A stretch of DNA of 64,000 nucleotides from Haematobia irritans. Taxonomy: Eukaryota > Arthropoda > Insecta > Diptera > Muscidae. Below the pieces are notes generated by a model. It had not been told where the DNA came from, did no database searches, and saw nothing but the letters and a program-made list of their open reading frames with translations. The translations under genes were made by a program, and so were the position numbers. Location of the stretch: assembly GCF_050003625.1 (NCBI RefSeq), contig NC_134397.1, forward strand, positions 147,559,526 to 147,623,525, in the 5' to 3' direction. Within the stretch, counting starts at the first letter, position 1, and every line of letters begins with the position of its first letter. Below are positions 12,418-23,327 of the stretch, in pieces.

Positions 12418-12622
12418 TTGACTAAACTACAAGTGTAGCTTAACCAACAGAGGAAATGAATGTTTGTCAAATTTATGTGGGCAAAGCTCTATAGACTGCA
12501 AGATGGTTGGATGGACGCACGTTTCGGAATTACCACATTCCTCATCAGCATCCTCTACTTGCAGCAAAACTATCAACCAATTATCAGAATAAATGGTTAA
12601 GCTACACTTGTAGTTTAGTCAA
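12418..12622. mobile_element. 205-bp MITE with 29-bp perfect terminal inverted repeats, copy 1
   Basis: The left end 12418-12446 (TTGACTAAACTACAAGTGTA...) is the exact reverse complement of the right end 12594-12622. TA flanks both sides (12416-12417 and 12623-12624), consistent with a TA target duplication. The core has GTTTCGGAATTACCACATTC and no coding capacity. Related copies are at 12913-13117, 18300-18478 and 61783-61850. Confidence 0.85.
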
Positions 12623-12912
12623 TACATGGTTTTAAGCTGAAATCAAAAACAGCGAAATAAAATTTTAACAAAATTCTCTAAATAAATAAAATTTTGACAA
12701 AATTTTCTATAGCAATTATATTTTGACAAAATTTTCTATAGAAATAAAATTTTGACAAAATTTTCTATAGAAATAAAATGTTGACTAAATTTTCTATAGA
12801 AATAAAATTTTGACAAAATTTTCTATAGAAATAAAAGTTTGACAATATTCTCTATAGAATTAAAAATTTGACAACATTTTCTATAGAAATAAAATGTTGC
12901 CAAAATTTTCTA

Positions 12913-13117
12913 TTGACTAAACTACAAGTGTAGCTTAACCAACAGAGGAAATGAATGTTTGTCAAATTTATGTGGGCAAAGCTCTATAGACTGCAAGATG
13001 GTTGGATGGACGCACGTTTCGGAATTACCACATTCCTCATCAGCATCCTCTACTTGCAGCAAAACTATCAACCAATTATCAGAATAAATGGTTAAGCTAC
13101 ACTTGTAGTTTAGTCAA
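12913..13117. mobile_element. 205-bp MITE, copy 2 (duplicated with its flanks)
   Basis: This copy is almost identical to 12418-12622, including both 29-bp inverted repeats and the flanking satellite. The right TA is TG here. It arose by segmental duplication of the 495-bp unit, judging by the shared flanks. Confidence 0.85.
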
Positions 13118-13499
13118 TGCATGGTTTTAAGCTGAAATCAAAAACAGCGAAATAAAATTTTAACAAAATTCTCTAAATAAATAAAATTTTGACAAAATTT
13201 TCTATAGCAATTATATTTTGACAAAATTTTCTATAGAAATAAAATTTTGACAAAATTTTCTATAGAAATACAATTTTGACAAAATTTTCTAAAGAAATAA
13301 AATTTTTGACAAAATTTTCTATAGCAATAAAATTTTGAAAAAATTTTCTATAGAAATAAAATTTTGACAAAATTTTCAATAGAATTAAAAGTTTGACAAT
13401 ATTCTCTATAGAATTAAAAATTTGACAACATTCTCTATAGAAATAAAATTTTGCCAAAATTTTCTATAGAAATACAATGTTGGTAGATTATTTTTGGCT

Positions 13500-14340
13500 C
13501 CAGTGGCAACCATGATTATGAACCGATATGGGCCAATTTTTGTGTGATTGGGGATCGGCTATATATAACTATAGACCGATATGGACCAATTTTGGCATGG
13601 TTATTAGCGGCCATATACTAACACCACGTTCCAAATTTCAACCGGATCGGATGAATTTTGCTCCTCCAAGAGGCTGCGGAGCTCAAATCTGGGGAACAGT
13701 TTATATGGGGGCTATATATAATTATGGACCAATATGGACCAATATTTGCATGGTTGTTAGAGACCATATACTAACACCACGTACCAAATTTCAACCAAAT
13801 CGGATGATTTTGGTCCTCCAAGAGGTTCCGGAGGCCAAATCTGTATCGGTTTATATGGGGGTTATATATAATTATGGACCGATATTGACCAATTCTTGCA
13901 TGGTTGTTAGAGACCATATACTAACACCACGTACCAAATTTCAACCGGATCGGATGAATTTTGCCCCTGCAAGAGGCTCCGGTGGTCAAATCCGGGGATC
14001 GGTTTATATGCAAGCTATATATATTTGTGGACCGATATGGACCAATTTGTGCATGGTTGTTAGAGACCATATACTAACACCACGTACCAACTTTCAACCG
14101 GATCGGATGAATCTTGCTCCTGTAAGAGGCTCCGGAGATCAAATCTGGGGATCGGTTTATATGGGGGCTATATATAACTATGGACCGATATGGATCAATT
14201 TTTGCAAGGTTGTTTGAGACCATATACTAGAACCATGTACCAAATTTCAGCCAGATCGGATGAAATATGCTACTCTTAGAGGCTCCGCATGCCAAATCTG
14301 GAGGGCTATACGTAAAAGTGGACCGATATGGCCCATTTGC
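13500..14340 (+). repeat. Family C 153-bp monomer array
   Basis: About five monomers carry GGTTTATATGGGGGCTATAT, AATTATGGACCGATATGG, GCATGGTTGTTAGAGACCAT and CCGGATCGGATGAATTTTGC. A 229-codon frame (13528-14217) stays open because the period equals 51 codons. The conceptual peptide repeats VYMGAIYNYGPIWTN...DRMNFAP. I read it as a repeat by-product, not a gene. Confidence 0.85.
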
Positions 14341-14485
14341 AATACCATCCATCCTACATTAATAACAACTACTTGTGCCAAGTTTCAAGTCGATAGCTTG
14401 TTTCGTTCGGAAGTTAGCGTGATTTCACCAGACGGACGGACATACTCAGATCGACTCAGAATTTCACCACGACCCAGAATGTATA

Positions 14486-15407
14486 AAGGGTGATTAAATT
14501 GTAAGGGCCGATGTTGAATGTGAACCGCACCTGAACGCCAAGTTTTTTTTTCGAATTTTATTTGACATTTCTCTATTTCAGACTTACTCAATTTGAACCA
14601 TGGAGAGATACACAATCAAACAACGTGTTAAATGGTTCCAAGAAATGGCAACAGTGGATGATCAATTTTCGAAGAAAATCATCTTCAGTGATGAGGCACA
14701 TTTTCACCTCAGTGGATTCGTCATAAACAGAATTGCCGCATTTGGGCGAATGAGAATCCAAGAGTGATTGTCGAAAAACCTATGCACCCACAAAGAGTGA
14801 CTGTGTGGTGCGGTTTATGGGCTGGCGGCTTCATCGGGCCGTATTTTTTCCCAAAATGAGGCCGGTCAGGCGGTTACTGTGAATGGTGTTCGCTATCGTG
14901 AGATGATAACGAACTTTTTATGGCCCGAATTGGAAGATATGGATGTGGACGATATGTGGTTTCAGCCGGACGGTGCCACTTGCCACACAGCTAACGAAAC
15001 AATGGCTCTTTTGCGCAACAAATTCAATGGCCGTGTTATCTCATGTAATGGCGATGTTAATTGGCCGCCAAGATCATGTGATTTGACACCGTTGTACATT
15101 TTTCTTTGGGCTTATTTGAAAGAAAAGGTGTACGTCGATAAGCCAGCAACACTTCAAGAGCTAAAGGATGAGATAATTCGGCACATTAACGGCATAGAAC
15201 CTCCATTATGCCTCAGCGTCATCGAAAATTTGGACCATCGGATGAAGGTGTGCCACCGAGGTCGCGGTGCCCATTTGGCCGATATTTTGTTCCATACATA
15301 ATTGAGTAATACCAATTTATAATAATAAAATAAAATTACAATAATTTCCTAAATAGTTTGTGTTTTATTCAAAATCAACATCGGCCCTTGAAATTTTAAC
15401 CACCCTT
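14486..15407 (+). mobile_element. DD41D rosa-like Tc1/mariner transposon, internally deleted, copy 1
   Basis: The left end AAGGGTGATTAAATTGTAAG and the right end (reverse complement AAGGGTGGTTAAAATTTCAA) form inverted repeats, and both continue into GGGCCGATGTTGA. The left flank has TA (14484-14485); the right flank reads TG (15408-15409), probably a mutated TA. The host is the 3' part of a family C element: ACTTTATGGGG-type sequence resumes right after. The 922-bp length is short for an autonomous element of this group, in line with the missing N-terminal coding region. Confidence 0.82.
14600..15301 (+). pseudogene. Transposase pseudogene, DD41D (rosa-like) Tc1/mariner
   Basis: The encoded enzyme would cut and rejoin transposon ends in the nucleus. 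Translation starts at MERYTIKQRVKWFQEMATVD and reaches the first catalytic Asp (FSDEAHFHLSG) at about residue 31. One base is then missing after GATTCGTC (near 14722) and one is gained in the TTTTTTCCC run (near 14848). From 14879 the frame reads cleanly through FQPDGATCH (second Asp) to the end, LADILFHT. From the second Asp there are 41 residues to the position of the third acid, in the SCDLTPLxxFLW motif, which fits DD41D. That third acid is Tyr here (TAC for GAC), so the copy is dead at the active site as well as frameshifted. The N-terminal DNA-binding region is absent. The family call rests on the spacing and on my knowledge of rosa elements. Confidence 0.85.
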
Positions 15408-15503
15408 TGCTTTATGGGGTTTTATGTTAGAGCAATATTTCGATGTGTTACAAACGGAATGACTTAATATACCCTCATCACCAGTCTATGGTGGTGGATA
15501 TAA

Positions 15504-16205
15504 AAATATCGAAGGTAATTGTTTTCACAAATTACGAATACTTCAATTATCTCTTTAAATTTGTCTAATGCATTGCAACAGTATCATTAAATAATGTTTA
15601 TTACCTAATATTGTGCTGATTTGTCTCCCATTCACCAAATAAACTAATCTAATATTTACAATAATATAATCAATAGCTTTTGTCTGGTATTAGGCGAAGG
15701 CCATGACCAAATGATCTAATTGTCAAATACTGACTTATGGAAACCGAATACATTGAACTAATTGGACATCCCAATGTGATGGCTTCGTCAAATATAATCA
15801 TCCATCTGACCACATGTACACGCACACACACACATAAAGCCCTATGGTCATAAGTAATTTATATGAACGACGGTATATTGAGTGACATGAATACGACTAT
15901 AATTAATATTTGCATTCATTAATAAAGGAATAATATTTTCGGGCCATTAGTTCTACCATAGAATTTGTAATAACTTTCACATATATTGTCTAGAGAGTAA
16001 TTTCAGAATAATGATATCATTGTTAATGAAGGACTTCAATCACAGAATATGTCATAAAAGTAAATACAAATGATGAAATCCACATTGTCAGTGGAGCGGG
16101 ATCATAAATATGTAAATAACGGACAAACAAATTATTAAAGTGTGATTATAAATGCTAAATATCGTAAAGAAAAATGTGTCTGATATTAAAGCGTTGTATT
16201 ACAAA
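15504..16205. other. Single-copy AT-rich spacer
   Basis: I see no gene, inverted-repeat pair or family A-D sequence. Only a short CACACACACA tract near 15822 stands out. Confidence 0.5.
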
Positions 16206-16850
16206 TAGGTGGGTTTCCCCGGACTTTTTCGATTCCCGTGAATGCGAGAACTTTTGTCGAATTTCCCGGGATGCCGGGATATTTCATAAAAATATAATTG
16301 CAATAATAATGAAATTTTGAAATTGTTTATATTTTGAAATTGAGCCAACGGAATTTTTCATTGATATAACGAAACATTTTCATTAATACAATGAAAATAT
16401 TCATTAGTTATGAAACGTTACGTCGATCAACAGAAAATTCGTCATAATAACGAAAAATTTCGCTTTACTAAATTAATGTCCCGTTGTTTAAAAAGGTTTA
16501 TTTGGTCCACCAGTATGTCGGAATGTCGGTTTACACAATTATGACAATTATAAATTAGGAAGAACAACCTTCTTTTTAACAATTGGGATCCCGTTAGAAT
16601 CTAGGCTAGAACCCACGACTACGTATGTCGCACAAGGCAACTACTACTACTTGGTACCATAGTAATTCGCATAACATTTCCAAAATCCACTTTTAATTAC
16701 AATTCAACTGTCATTTGTCAATAAACCCCTTTATTATATATAAAATATTGTAAAATAAATTTGCCGGGAATTCCCACACTTTACTCCCGGGAGAGCAGTA
16801 GTGAAAAAAATAGCAAATTCCCGGGATGCCGTTCCTAGGAAAAGCCCTAA
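16206..16850. mobile_element. Relic element with CCCGGGATGCC ends
   Basis: The left part has GGGTTTCCCCGGA and ATTTCCCGGGATGCC (about 16208-16275). The right part has ATTCCCGGGATGCCGTTCCT and AGGAAAAGCCCT (about 16813-16848). The GC-rich ends contrast with an AT-rich core. The CCCGGGATGCC motif is in the same orientation at both ends, while GGGTTTCCCC / GGAAAAGCCC is roughly inverted. A tRNA-like stretch with a possible box B (GTGGGTTCTAGCC on the minus strand) lies near 16605-16620. The superfamily is unknown. Confidence 0.4.
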
Positions 16851-16872
16851 TAACAAAATAAAAAGAAGAAAA

Positions 16873-17740
16873 ACAAATATATACGGCCGTAAGTTCGATC
16901 AGGCCATATCACAAATATCCACCAAAACCATAGTATCTCTAGATTTACAATTTCAGGACAATCGGTAAAAATTGCGGTATCTAGAAGGCCAAAAATTCCA
17001 ATACATGAGATCGGTATGTCGGGGGATTTACCGAAATATGGACCAATGTCAACCAAATTCCATATATCTTTTGTGGACCAAATATCCACCCAAAACCATA
17101 GTGTCTCTAGATTTACAATTTCGGGACAATCGGATAAAAATTGCGGTGTCTAGAAGGCCAAAAATTGCAATACATTCTAATAAAAATTCCAATTCCACAT
17201 ATCTTTTGTGGACCTAAAATACGTCTAGATTTCAATTTCAGTAAAATTGGAGAAAAATTGCGGAGTATTAATGGCCTATTAGGGCCTTTCCAAAACGTAG
17301 ATCGATAATAACCGAACTTGTGCACCTTAAAAGCCTCCAAAATTCCAATTGCAGTCAAATCCGATAAAAATTGCAGTGTCTAAAACATCAAGAAGCCAAA
17401 TCGGGATATCGGTCTATATGGGAGCTATACCAAACCACGAACCAATACACACCATATTCGGCACACTTCTTTGTGCTCCTAAAATGCTTCTAGATTTTGG
17501 ATGTCAGCCACATCGGATAAAAAGTGGGGTGTCTAGGCGTCCAGGAAGTCAAATGGGGAGATCGGTCTATATTGGGGCTATAACAAGGCCTGACACATCT
17601 CTTTGTGGATCATTAATACATTATATATTTGAGTCAAATCGGATTAAAATCGAGGTGCCGCCCAAGATGTCGAATCGACAGATCGGTCTATATGGGTCCT
17701 ATACCCAAAAATGGACCGATACACAGCATACTCGGTACCG
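16873..17740 (+). mobile_element. Family B HINE-like element (variant), 3' end lost
   Basis: The head ACAAATATATACGGCCGTAA is followed by monomers with TTGTGGACCAAATATCC, GGATAAAAATTGCGGTGTCT and AGGCCAAAAATT, a diverged B subtype. It runs into 29-bp satellite at 17741 with no microsatellite or hairpin. A 158-codon frame (17349-17825) spans the last monomers and the start of the satellite and is not a gene. Confidence 0.75.
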
Positions 17741-18250
17741 AAATAAAATTTTCACAACATTTTCTATAGAAGTAAAATTAAAAAAAAAGTTCTATAGAAG
17801 TAAAATTTTGACCAATTTTCTATAGAAGGGAAATGTTGTCAACATTTGCTATGGAAGTAAAATTTTGACAAAATTTTTCTATAGTAATAAAATTTTGACA
17901 AAATTTTCTGTAGAAGGAAAATTAAGACAATATTTTCTTTGGAAGTAAAATTTTAGAAGTAAATTTTGACAAAATTTTCTATGGTAGTAAAATTTTAACA
18001 AAATTTTCCATGGAAGTAAAATTTTGAAAAAATTCTCTTTAGATGTAAATTATTACAAAATTTTCTTTAGAAGTAAAATTTTGACCAAATTTTCTTTGGA
18101 AGTAAAATTTTGACAAAAATTTCTGTAGATGTAAATTATGACGAAATTTTCTTTAGAAGTAAAATTTTGACAAAATTTTCTATGGAAGTTATATTTTGAC
18201 AAAATTTCCTATAGAAATAAAATTTATACAAAGATTTATTTCGGCAAAAG
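17741..18250 (+). repeat. 29-bp satellite, GAAGTAAAA variant
   Basis: Monomers mostly read TTTTCTATAGAAGTAAAATT rather than GAAATAAAA. Several are shortened. The array runs up to the MITE relic at 18300-18478. Confidence 0.85.
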
Positions 18251-18299
18251 CCGACTATCATAAAGCTTTTTTCGGAAGGTTCAAGTGTGGTTCACTTTG

Positions 18300-18478
18300 G
18301 GTTTGGTGAACTACCAGAATTTGTTCTTGATAGTTTTGCTGCAAGTAGAGGAATGTGGTAATTCCGAAACGTGCGTCCATCCAACCATCTTGCAGTCTAC
18401 AGGGATTTGCCCAAATAAATTTGACAAACATTATTTTCCTCTGTGGGTTAAGCTACTCTTGTAGTTTAGTCAACGCAA
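18300..18478. mobile_element. Relic of the 205-bp MITE, inverted relative to 12418-12622
   Basis: It matches the MITE core on the opposite strand (TGCTGCAAGTAGAGGAATGT, CCGAAACGTGCGTCCATCC) and the right inverted repeat GTTAAGCTACTCTTGTAGTT TAGTCAA. The left inverted repeat has been lost or replaced. It sits inside 29-bp satellite, as the other copies do. Confidence 0.78.
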
Positions 18479-18529
18479 TGGTTTCTTACGCTGAGATCAA
18501 AACAACAAATATGTTTGAAGTACAAACAA

Positions 18530-20700
18530 AAATAAAAATCTTGTCAAAAATAAAAATTTTGACAAGATTTTCTCAATTGGTAAAATTTTGACAAGATTTT
18601 CTCAAGAAGTAAAATTTTAACAAGATTTTCTCAAGAGGTAAAATTTTGACAAAATTTTTAGTGCAAGTAAACTTTTGACAAAGAAGTAAAATTTTAACAA
18701 AATTTTCTGTAGAATTAAAATTTTGGCGAATTTTTCTGTAAAAGTAAAATTTTAGCAAAATTTTCTGTAGAAATAAAATGTTGACAAAATTTTTCTATTG
18801 AATTACAAATTTTGACAAAATTTTCTAAAGAAATATAATTTTGAGAAAATTTTCTACAGAAAAAAATTTTCTATGGAAATAATATGTTGACAAAGTTTTT
18901 TATTGAAATAAAATTTTGAAAAAATTTTCTATAGAAGAAAAATTTTGACCAATTTTCTCTTGAAGAAAATTTAGACAAAATTTTCTTTAGAAGTAAAATT
19001 TTGACAAAATTTTGACAAAGTAAAATTTTGACAAAATTTTCTATAGAAGTAAAATTTTGACAAAATTTTCTATAGAAGTAAAATTTTGACAAAATTTTCT
19101 ATAGAAGTAAAATTTTGACAAAATTTTCTATAGAAGTAAAATTTTTGACCAATTTTCTACAGAAGGAAAATTTTGACAACATTTTCCTATTGAATTACAA
19201 ATTTTGACAAAGTTTTCTACAGAAATCAAATTTTGACAAAATTTTCTATAGAAAAAAAAATTGACCAATTGCTATTGAAGGAAAATTAAGACAACATTTT
19301 CTTTAGAAGTAAAATTTTGACAAAATTTTCTTTGGAAGTAAAATTTTTGATAAAGTTTTCTTTAAAATTAAAATTTTGACAAAATTTTCTTGAGAAGTAA
19401 CTTTTGATAAAATTTTCTTTAGAAGTAAAATTTTGATAAAACTTTCTATAAAAGTATAATTTTAACAAAATTTTCTATAGAAGTAACATTTTGACAAAAT
19501 TTTCTGTAGAAATAAAATTTTGAGAAAATTTTCTACAGAAAAAATTTTTCTATGGAAATAATATGTTGACAAAGTTTTTTATTGAAATAAAATTTTGACA
19601 AAATTTTCTATAGAAGAAAAATTTTGACCAATTTTCTCTTGAAGAAAATTTAGACAAAATTTTCTTTAGAAGTAAAATTTTGACAAAGTTTTGACAAAGT
19701 AAAATTTTGACAAAATTTTCTATAGAAGTAAAATTTTGACAAAATTTTCTATAGAAGTAAAATTTTGACAAAATTTTCTATAGAAGTAAAATTTTTGACC
19801 AATTTTCTACAGAAGGAAAATTTTGACAACATTTTCCTATTGAATTACAAATTTTGACAAAGTTTTCTACAGAAATCAAATTTTGACAAAATTTTCTATA
19901 GAAGAAAAAATTTGACCAATTTGCTATTGAAGGAAAATTAAGACAACATTTTCTTTAGAAGTAAAATTTTGACAAAATTTTCTTTGGAAGTAAAATTTTT
20001 GATAAAGTTTTCTTTAGAATTAAAATTTTGACAAAATTTTCTTTAGAAGTAACTTTTGATAAAATTTTCTTTAGAAGTAAAATTTTGATAAAACTTTCTA
20101 TAAAAGTAAAATTTTAACAAAATTTTCTATAGAAGTAACATTTTGACAAAATTTTCTGTAGAAATAAAATTTTGACAAAATTTTCTATAGAAATAAAATG
20201 TTGAGAAAATTTTCCACAGAAATAAAATTTTGCCAAAATTTATATAGAAGTAAAATGTTGACAACATTTTTTTATAGAATTAAAAATTTTGACAAACTAT
20301 ATATATAATAATAATTTTGATGAAATTTTCTACAGAAAAAGCTATGAACAATTTTTCTATAGAAGTAAACTTTTGAAAATTTTTTCTATGGAAGTAGAAT
20401 TTTGACTAAATTTTCTATAGAAATAAAATTTTGACAAATTTTTCCATAGAAGTAAATATTGACAAAATTTTCTTCCTTGTTTGTACCAACAACATTTTTA
20501 CAACATTTAAAATTCGACAAATTTGCAATTCAAGGGATATTTATACATGCAAAATAAAGTATTCAAATACTGAAATAAATTTCTAAAAAAATTTTTTTTC
20601 GTTATACTTGTCATACTGTGTATGACCACAAAAGTTTTATCAAAAACTACAACCTAAAGATGTTTTTTATATTTGGTAGATTGAGTTTGGCACGAGTGGC
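18530..20700 (+). repeat. 29-bp satellite array with a 679-bp tandem duplication
   Basis: This is about 2.1 kb of 29-bp monomers. The segment from about 18842 to 19500 is repeated at about 19521-20180, offset 679 bp, including rare landmarks (TTTTCTATGGAAATAATATG, TTTTCTCTTGAAGAAAATTT, GACAAAGTAAAATTTTGAC). The two copies differ at only a few bases. The right boundary ends TGGTAGATTGAG...CGAGTGGCAACCGTG at about 20676-20705. Confidence 0.88.
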
Positions 20701-20705
20701 AACCG

Positions 20706-21464
20706 TGTGTATAACTCCTCAAAATTTAACTTGTGCGTTACCATTTTACATTAAATGTGGGTTCGCAAAGTAACGCCCTGCCAGTATAATGAAATCATAG
20801 AACCAAACTACAGACTACACGGCTACCAAGATTACGCTGCAAGCCAACACAACTAGGAATCGCAAACAGTCAATAAAACCAACAATGCTCTGGACCACAT
20901 CTAAAGACAATTGGAACCACTTGTGGTGTGAATGTTTAGAGGCCATTACTAAAGTGACATTTGAAGAGCATTTTTCCTCTTCTTTTGTCACAAACAAACA
21001 CAAAAATTGGTAGGGCCCAAAGACTGTAGAATCAACTCTATCGAAACTTAAAGAAGACAAAATAAAAATATGTTTAAATCTATTTACCAAGCTGGGAAGA
21101 AATTTCCATCTTCCTGGGGCACGTAGTCGTGCCTTTGTTCAAAGGCCATTTAATCCTCTTCAGCAGGACATACAAAAGACTTAACAAAATGATGTGGCTT
21201 AATAAGGAACTTAATAAATGGCTGAGTTTCTTAAAGTATTTTTATGCGATAAAAATGGAAATTTGTGGGAGTTTTGGGGATAAATTTTGAGACTATGCCG
21301 GTGACATAACGATTTGTCTATTGTTCTGCTTCATTTCCAGGAAGTGGCAGCAGGTGTTTGCTACAGTGAATTGGATTTAGTTTTAATTTTTGTGAATTGT
21401 CACAGATCTACGCTGCAGATGTTGGGCAATTTAGGTGTTAGAATTGAAATGGTTGTACGTTTGT
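20706..21464. other. Single-copy spacer
   Basis: No gene is recognised. It is less AT-extreme than its surroundings at 20770-21180. A 91-codon minus-strand frame (20815-21090) has a run of hydrophobic residues but no recognisable domain, and I see nothing else to support a gene. Confidence 0.45.
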
Positions 21465-21706
21465 ATACAGAAAAAAGTCTGTAGTTAAACCGACGCAAAA
21501 ATTAAATTAACGCTTATGACAAAAAAATTTATTTTTTCAGCTAATTTTTTAAATTTTTTTCAAAATTTTCCCCAACCAAATGAAAAATTCTTTGCAATGA
21601 CTGTTGAAATGGTGGATATCGCTTCTGCGTCAATTTTGCACCACTTCCGAATCTAAAAAGAACATTTTCACTACTTTTTTGGCGACGGTTTTTTTGCTGG
21701 GTTAAT
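21465..21706 (-). mobile_element. Relic of a CCCAGCAAAA-type MITE
   Basis: On the minus strand it reads CCCAGCAAAAAAACCGTCGC, TTCGGAAGTGGTGCAAAATT and GCAGAAGCGATATCCACCAT. These match the left part of the MITE at 40873-41050 (CCCAGCAAAACAAGCGTCGC, CCGGAAGTGGGGCAAAATTG). The far end is not identified. Confidence 0.6.
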
Positions 21707-22112
21707 ACATGAGAGTATTATGGCCGAATTTTTGAAAATCGATTTGGATGATATTTTGCAGGTTAGATCGCCACCAAAGAAGGTTACCCAGTGCTAAATT
21801 TGAGTAAGATCGGTTAATAAATAAGGCTATTTTGGTAAATCGGGCGGGACATATGGGAGCTATATCACAAATCTGCCTCGATTTTGATGCTAGTTTGTAC
21901 TATCGAAGATTGGAGTAAGATCGGTTATTAAGTAAAGGTTTTGTGGCCAATTTTGGGAAAATCGGGCGATAATATATATTGGCGCTATATAAATATGGAC
22001 CGATTTCGATGAAATTTCGCATACTTAAAGAGTAGTGAATAAGATTACTTTACGCCAAATTTCACAATGATCGGTTAGTAAAAAAAGCGAAATTTAAATA
22101 GCGTTCGTCCTT
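21707..22112 (+). mobile_element. Family D HINE-like element, internal fragment
   Basis: Family D monomers are visible (GAGTAAGATCGGTTAATAAA, GGGAAAATCGGGCGATA, ATATGGACCGATTTCGATG). The copy is cut in its microsatellite region (GTCCTTCTGTC), after which an A-rich run (22119-22150) leads to the next D copy. Confidence 0.7.
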
Positions 22113-22342
22113 CTGTCAAAAAAAAAAAAAAACAAAAAAAAAAAAAAAAAACAAGTAAGTAAAGTAGAAAGTCGGGCGGGGCCGACTATATCATACCCTA
22201 AACCACCATTACAGAATTAGTAATCATAAGAATTTGTGGGGTAACATATAGGTCTGGGAGATAAACCGCAGTTGCATATTTAAGAAAATTAAGGGCTACA
22301 TGTCTATGGGTGCTTTGTGTCAATTTGACTATAGCTCATAGT

Positions 22343-23327
22343 CAATGTTGCCACGGCAAATATTCGGTTTACCCTACAAGGACAAAAAAAGTTCCCTACT
22401 TTCCCATACATTCCCAAACAATTTTCCCTACTATATTTTTCGTTAAATTTAAAAAATTTTACAAAACAAAAATGGTTCTAAGTACTTTATTATCTTAAAA
22501 CATGAATATGCAACGTATATAACTCAGAATATAAATTTGTATTACCACCACGGTTGCCACATTTGGTAGAATTTTACCCAAATTTGTAATCTTTTTTGTT
22601 AAATCTCTATAAAAATAAAATTGTGGAAAAAGTTTCTATAAACAAATTTTTGTGATTAATTTTTCTATAGAAATAAAATTTTGACAATAAATTCTATAGA
22701 CATAAAATTTTGAGAAAAAATTCCACAGAAATAAAATTTTGAGAAAATTTTTTATAGAAATAATATTTTGAAAAAAATTTTTATAGAAATACAATTTTGA
22801 CAAAATGTTCTATAGAAATAAAATATTGTAATTGGAAGGTGAAAATGTTTTCTACTGCATTTCTTTTTTTGGACATGTTGGATTGGCTTAAGCTCGTTCT
22901 TTGCAATATAAGAATGACTTACCAACATAGTCTAATAATTGAGATCAGTAGATCGTCCAATAAAGGGAACTGATGAGGATGTGGAAATCCGAAACAGCTG
23001 TCTTCCCAACCATTTTGGACAACATTTTCACGTTTCCATACACCATAAAAATAACTGGTAATGATAGGCTAATAAATAATGCCATTATATCATTACATGT
23101 ACTACGGTACACTAAGTGTACTTCGTACAGACAATCAGTCTAAATGCGCATCACAGATCAAGCCTTGCCGTCTTCTAATTTCCTCCTCTAGAGCCACCAA
23201 AATGTAAAAATTATTACAAATTGTGTTGAGTGAAAATGTCCTACATTGTGGCCCTACGTCCCTACAAGATACTAAATATTAGAAAAACCCTACTTATAGG
23301 GAATTTCCCCTACTTCTAGCAACACTG
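22343..23327. mobile_element. hAT-like insertion, decayed, carrying 29-bp satellite
   Basis: The ends are CAATGTTGCCA and TAGCAACACTG, an inverted pair of the CAGTGNTGCNA type also seen at 35418-36625 and 49910. Family D resumes on both sides. The adjacent 8 bp do not match (CTCATAGT, TATGTGTT), so no target duplication can be shown. Inside lie CCCTACNTTTCCC motifs, a satellite block starting CACGGTTGCCAC at 22552, and a segment at about 22865-23050 distantly like the 205-bp MITE core. Confidence 0.55.
22552..22840 (+). repeat. 29-bp satellite block with a CACGGTTGCCAC boundary
   Basis: The block begins CACGGTTGCCACATTTGGTA and GAATTTTACC, then about eight 29-bp monomers. This is one of the clearest left boundaries of the satellite-bearing repeat. 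Confidence 0.78.

Larger units (their letters stand above)
12165..13490 (+). repeat. 29-bp satellite array with a 495-bp tandem duplication
   Basis: The repeat unit is TTTTGACAAAATTTTCTATA plus GAAATAAAA. The block includes a 205-bp MITE twice, at 12418 and 12913, exactly 495 bp apart, with the flanking satellite monomers duplicated too. The MITE-plus-satellite segment was therefore copied as a unit rather than by two insertions. The right boundary TGGTAGATTATTTTTGGCTC...GTGGCAACC (to about 13510) recurs at the ends of other arrays. Confidence 0.85.
11919..15503 (+). mobile_element. Family C HINE-like element, near complete, heavily interrupted
   Basis: The 5' head is ACAAGTATATACGGCCGTAA with GGATTGCGTAGAAACTTCTA shortly after. 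The middle holds 29-bp satellite with two MITEs (12165-13490), then 153-bp monomers (13500-14340). A GACGGACGGACA tract lies near 14432, then the transposon at 14486-15407, and last the 3' end ATACCCTCATCACC...GGTGGTGGATATAA at 15467-15503. The same order is seen in the C copies at 47118 and 53350, which helps fix what is insertion and what is element. Confidence 0.82.

Noticed and set aside
13528..14217. A 229-codon open frame as a gene
   Set aside because: Same explanation: family C monomers in one open frame, with no start context or unique domain.
16600..16670. A tRNA gene or SINE head
   Set aside because: GTGGGTTCTAGCC resembles box B, but no convincing box A or cloverleaf is visible.
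18573..19771. Phenylalanine/lysine-rich minus-strand frames such as MSKFYFYRKFCQNF
   Set aside because: These translate the 29-bp satellite; the same peptide occurs wherever the satellite does.
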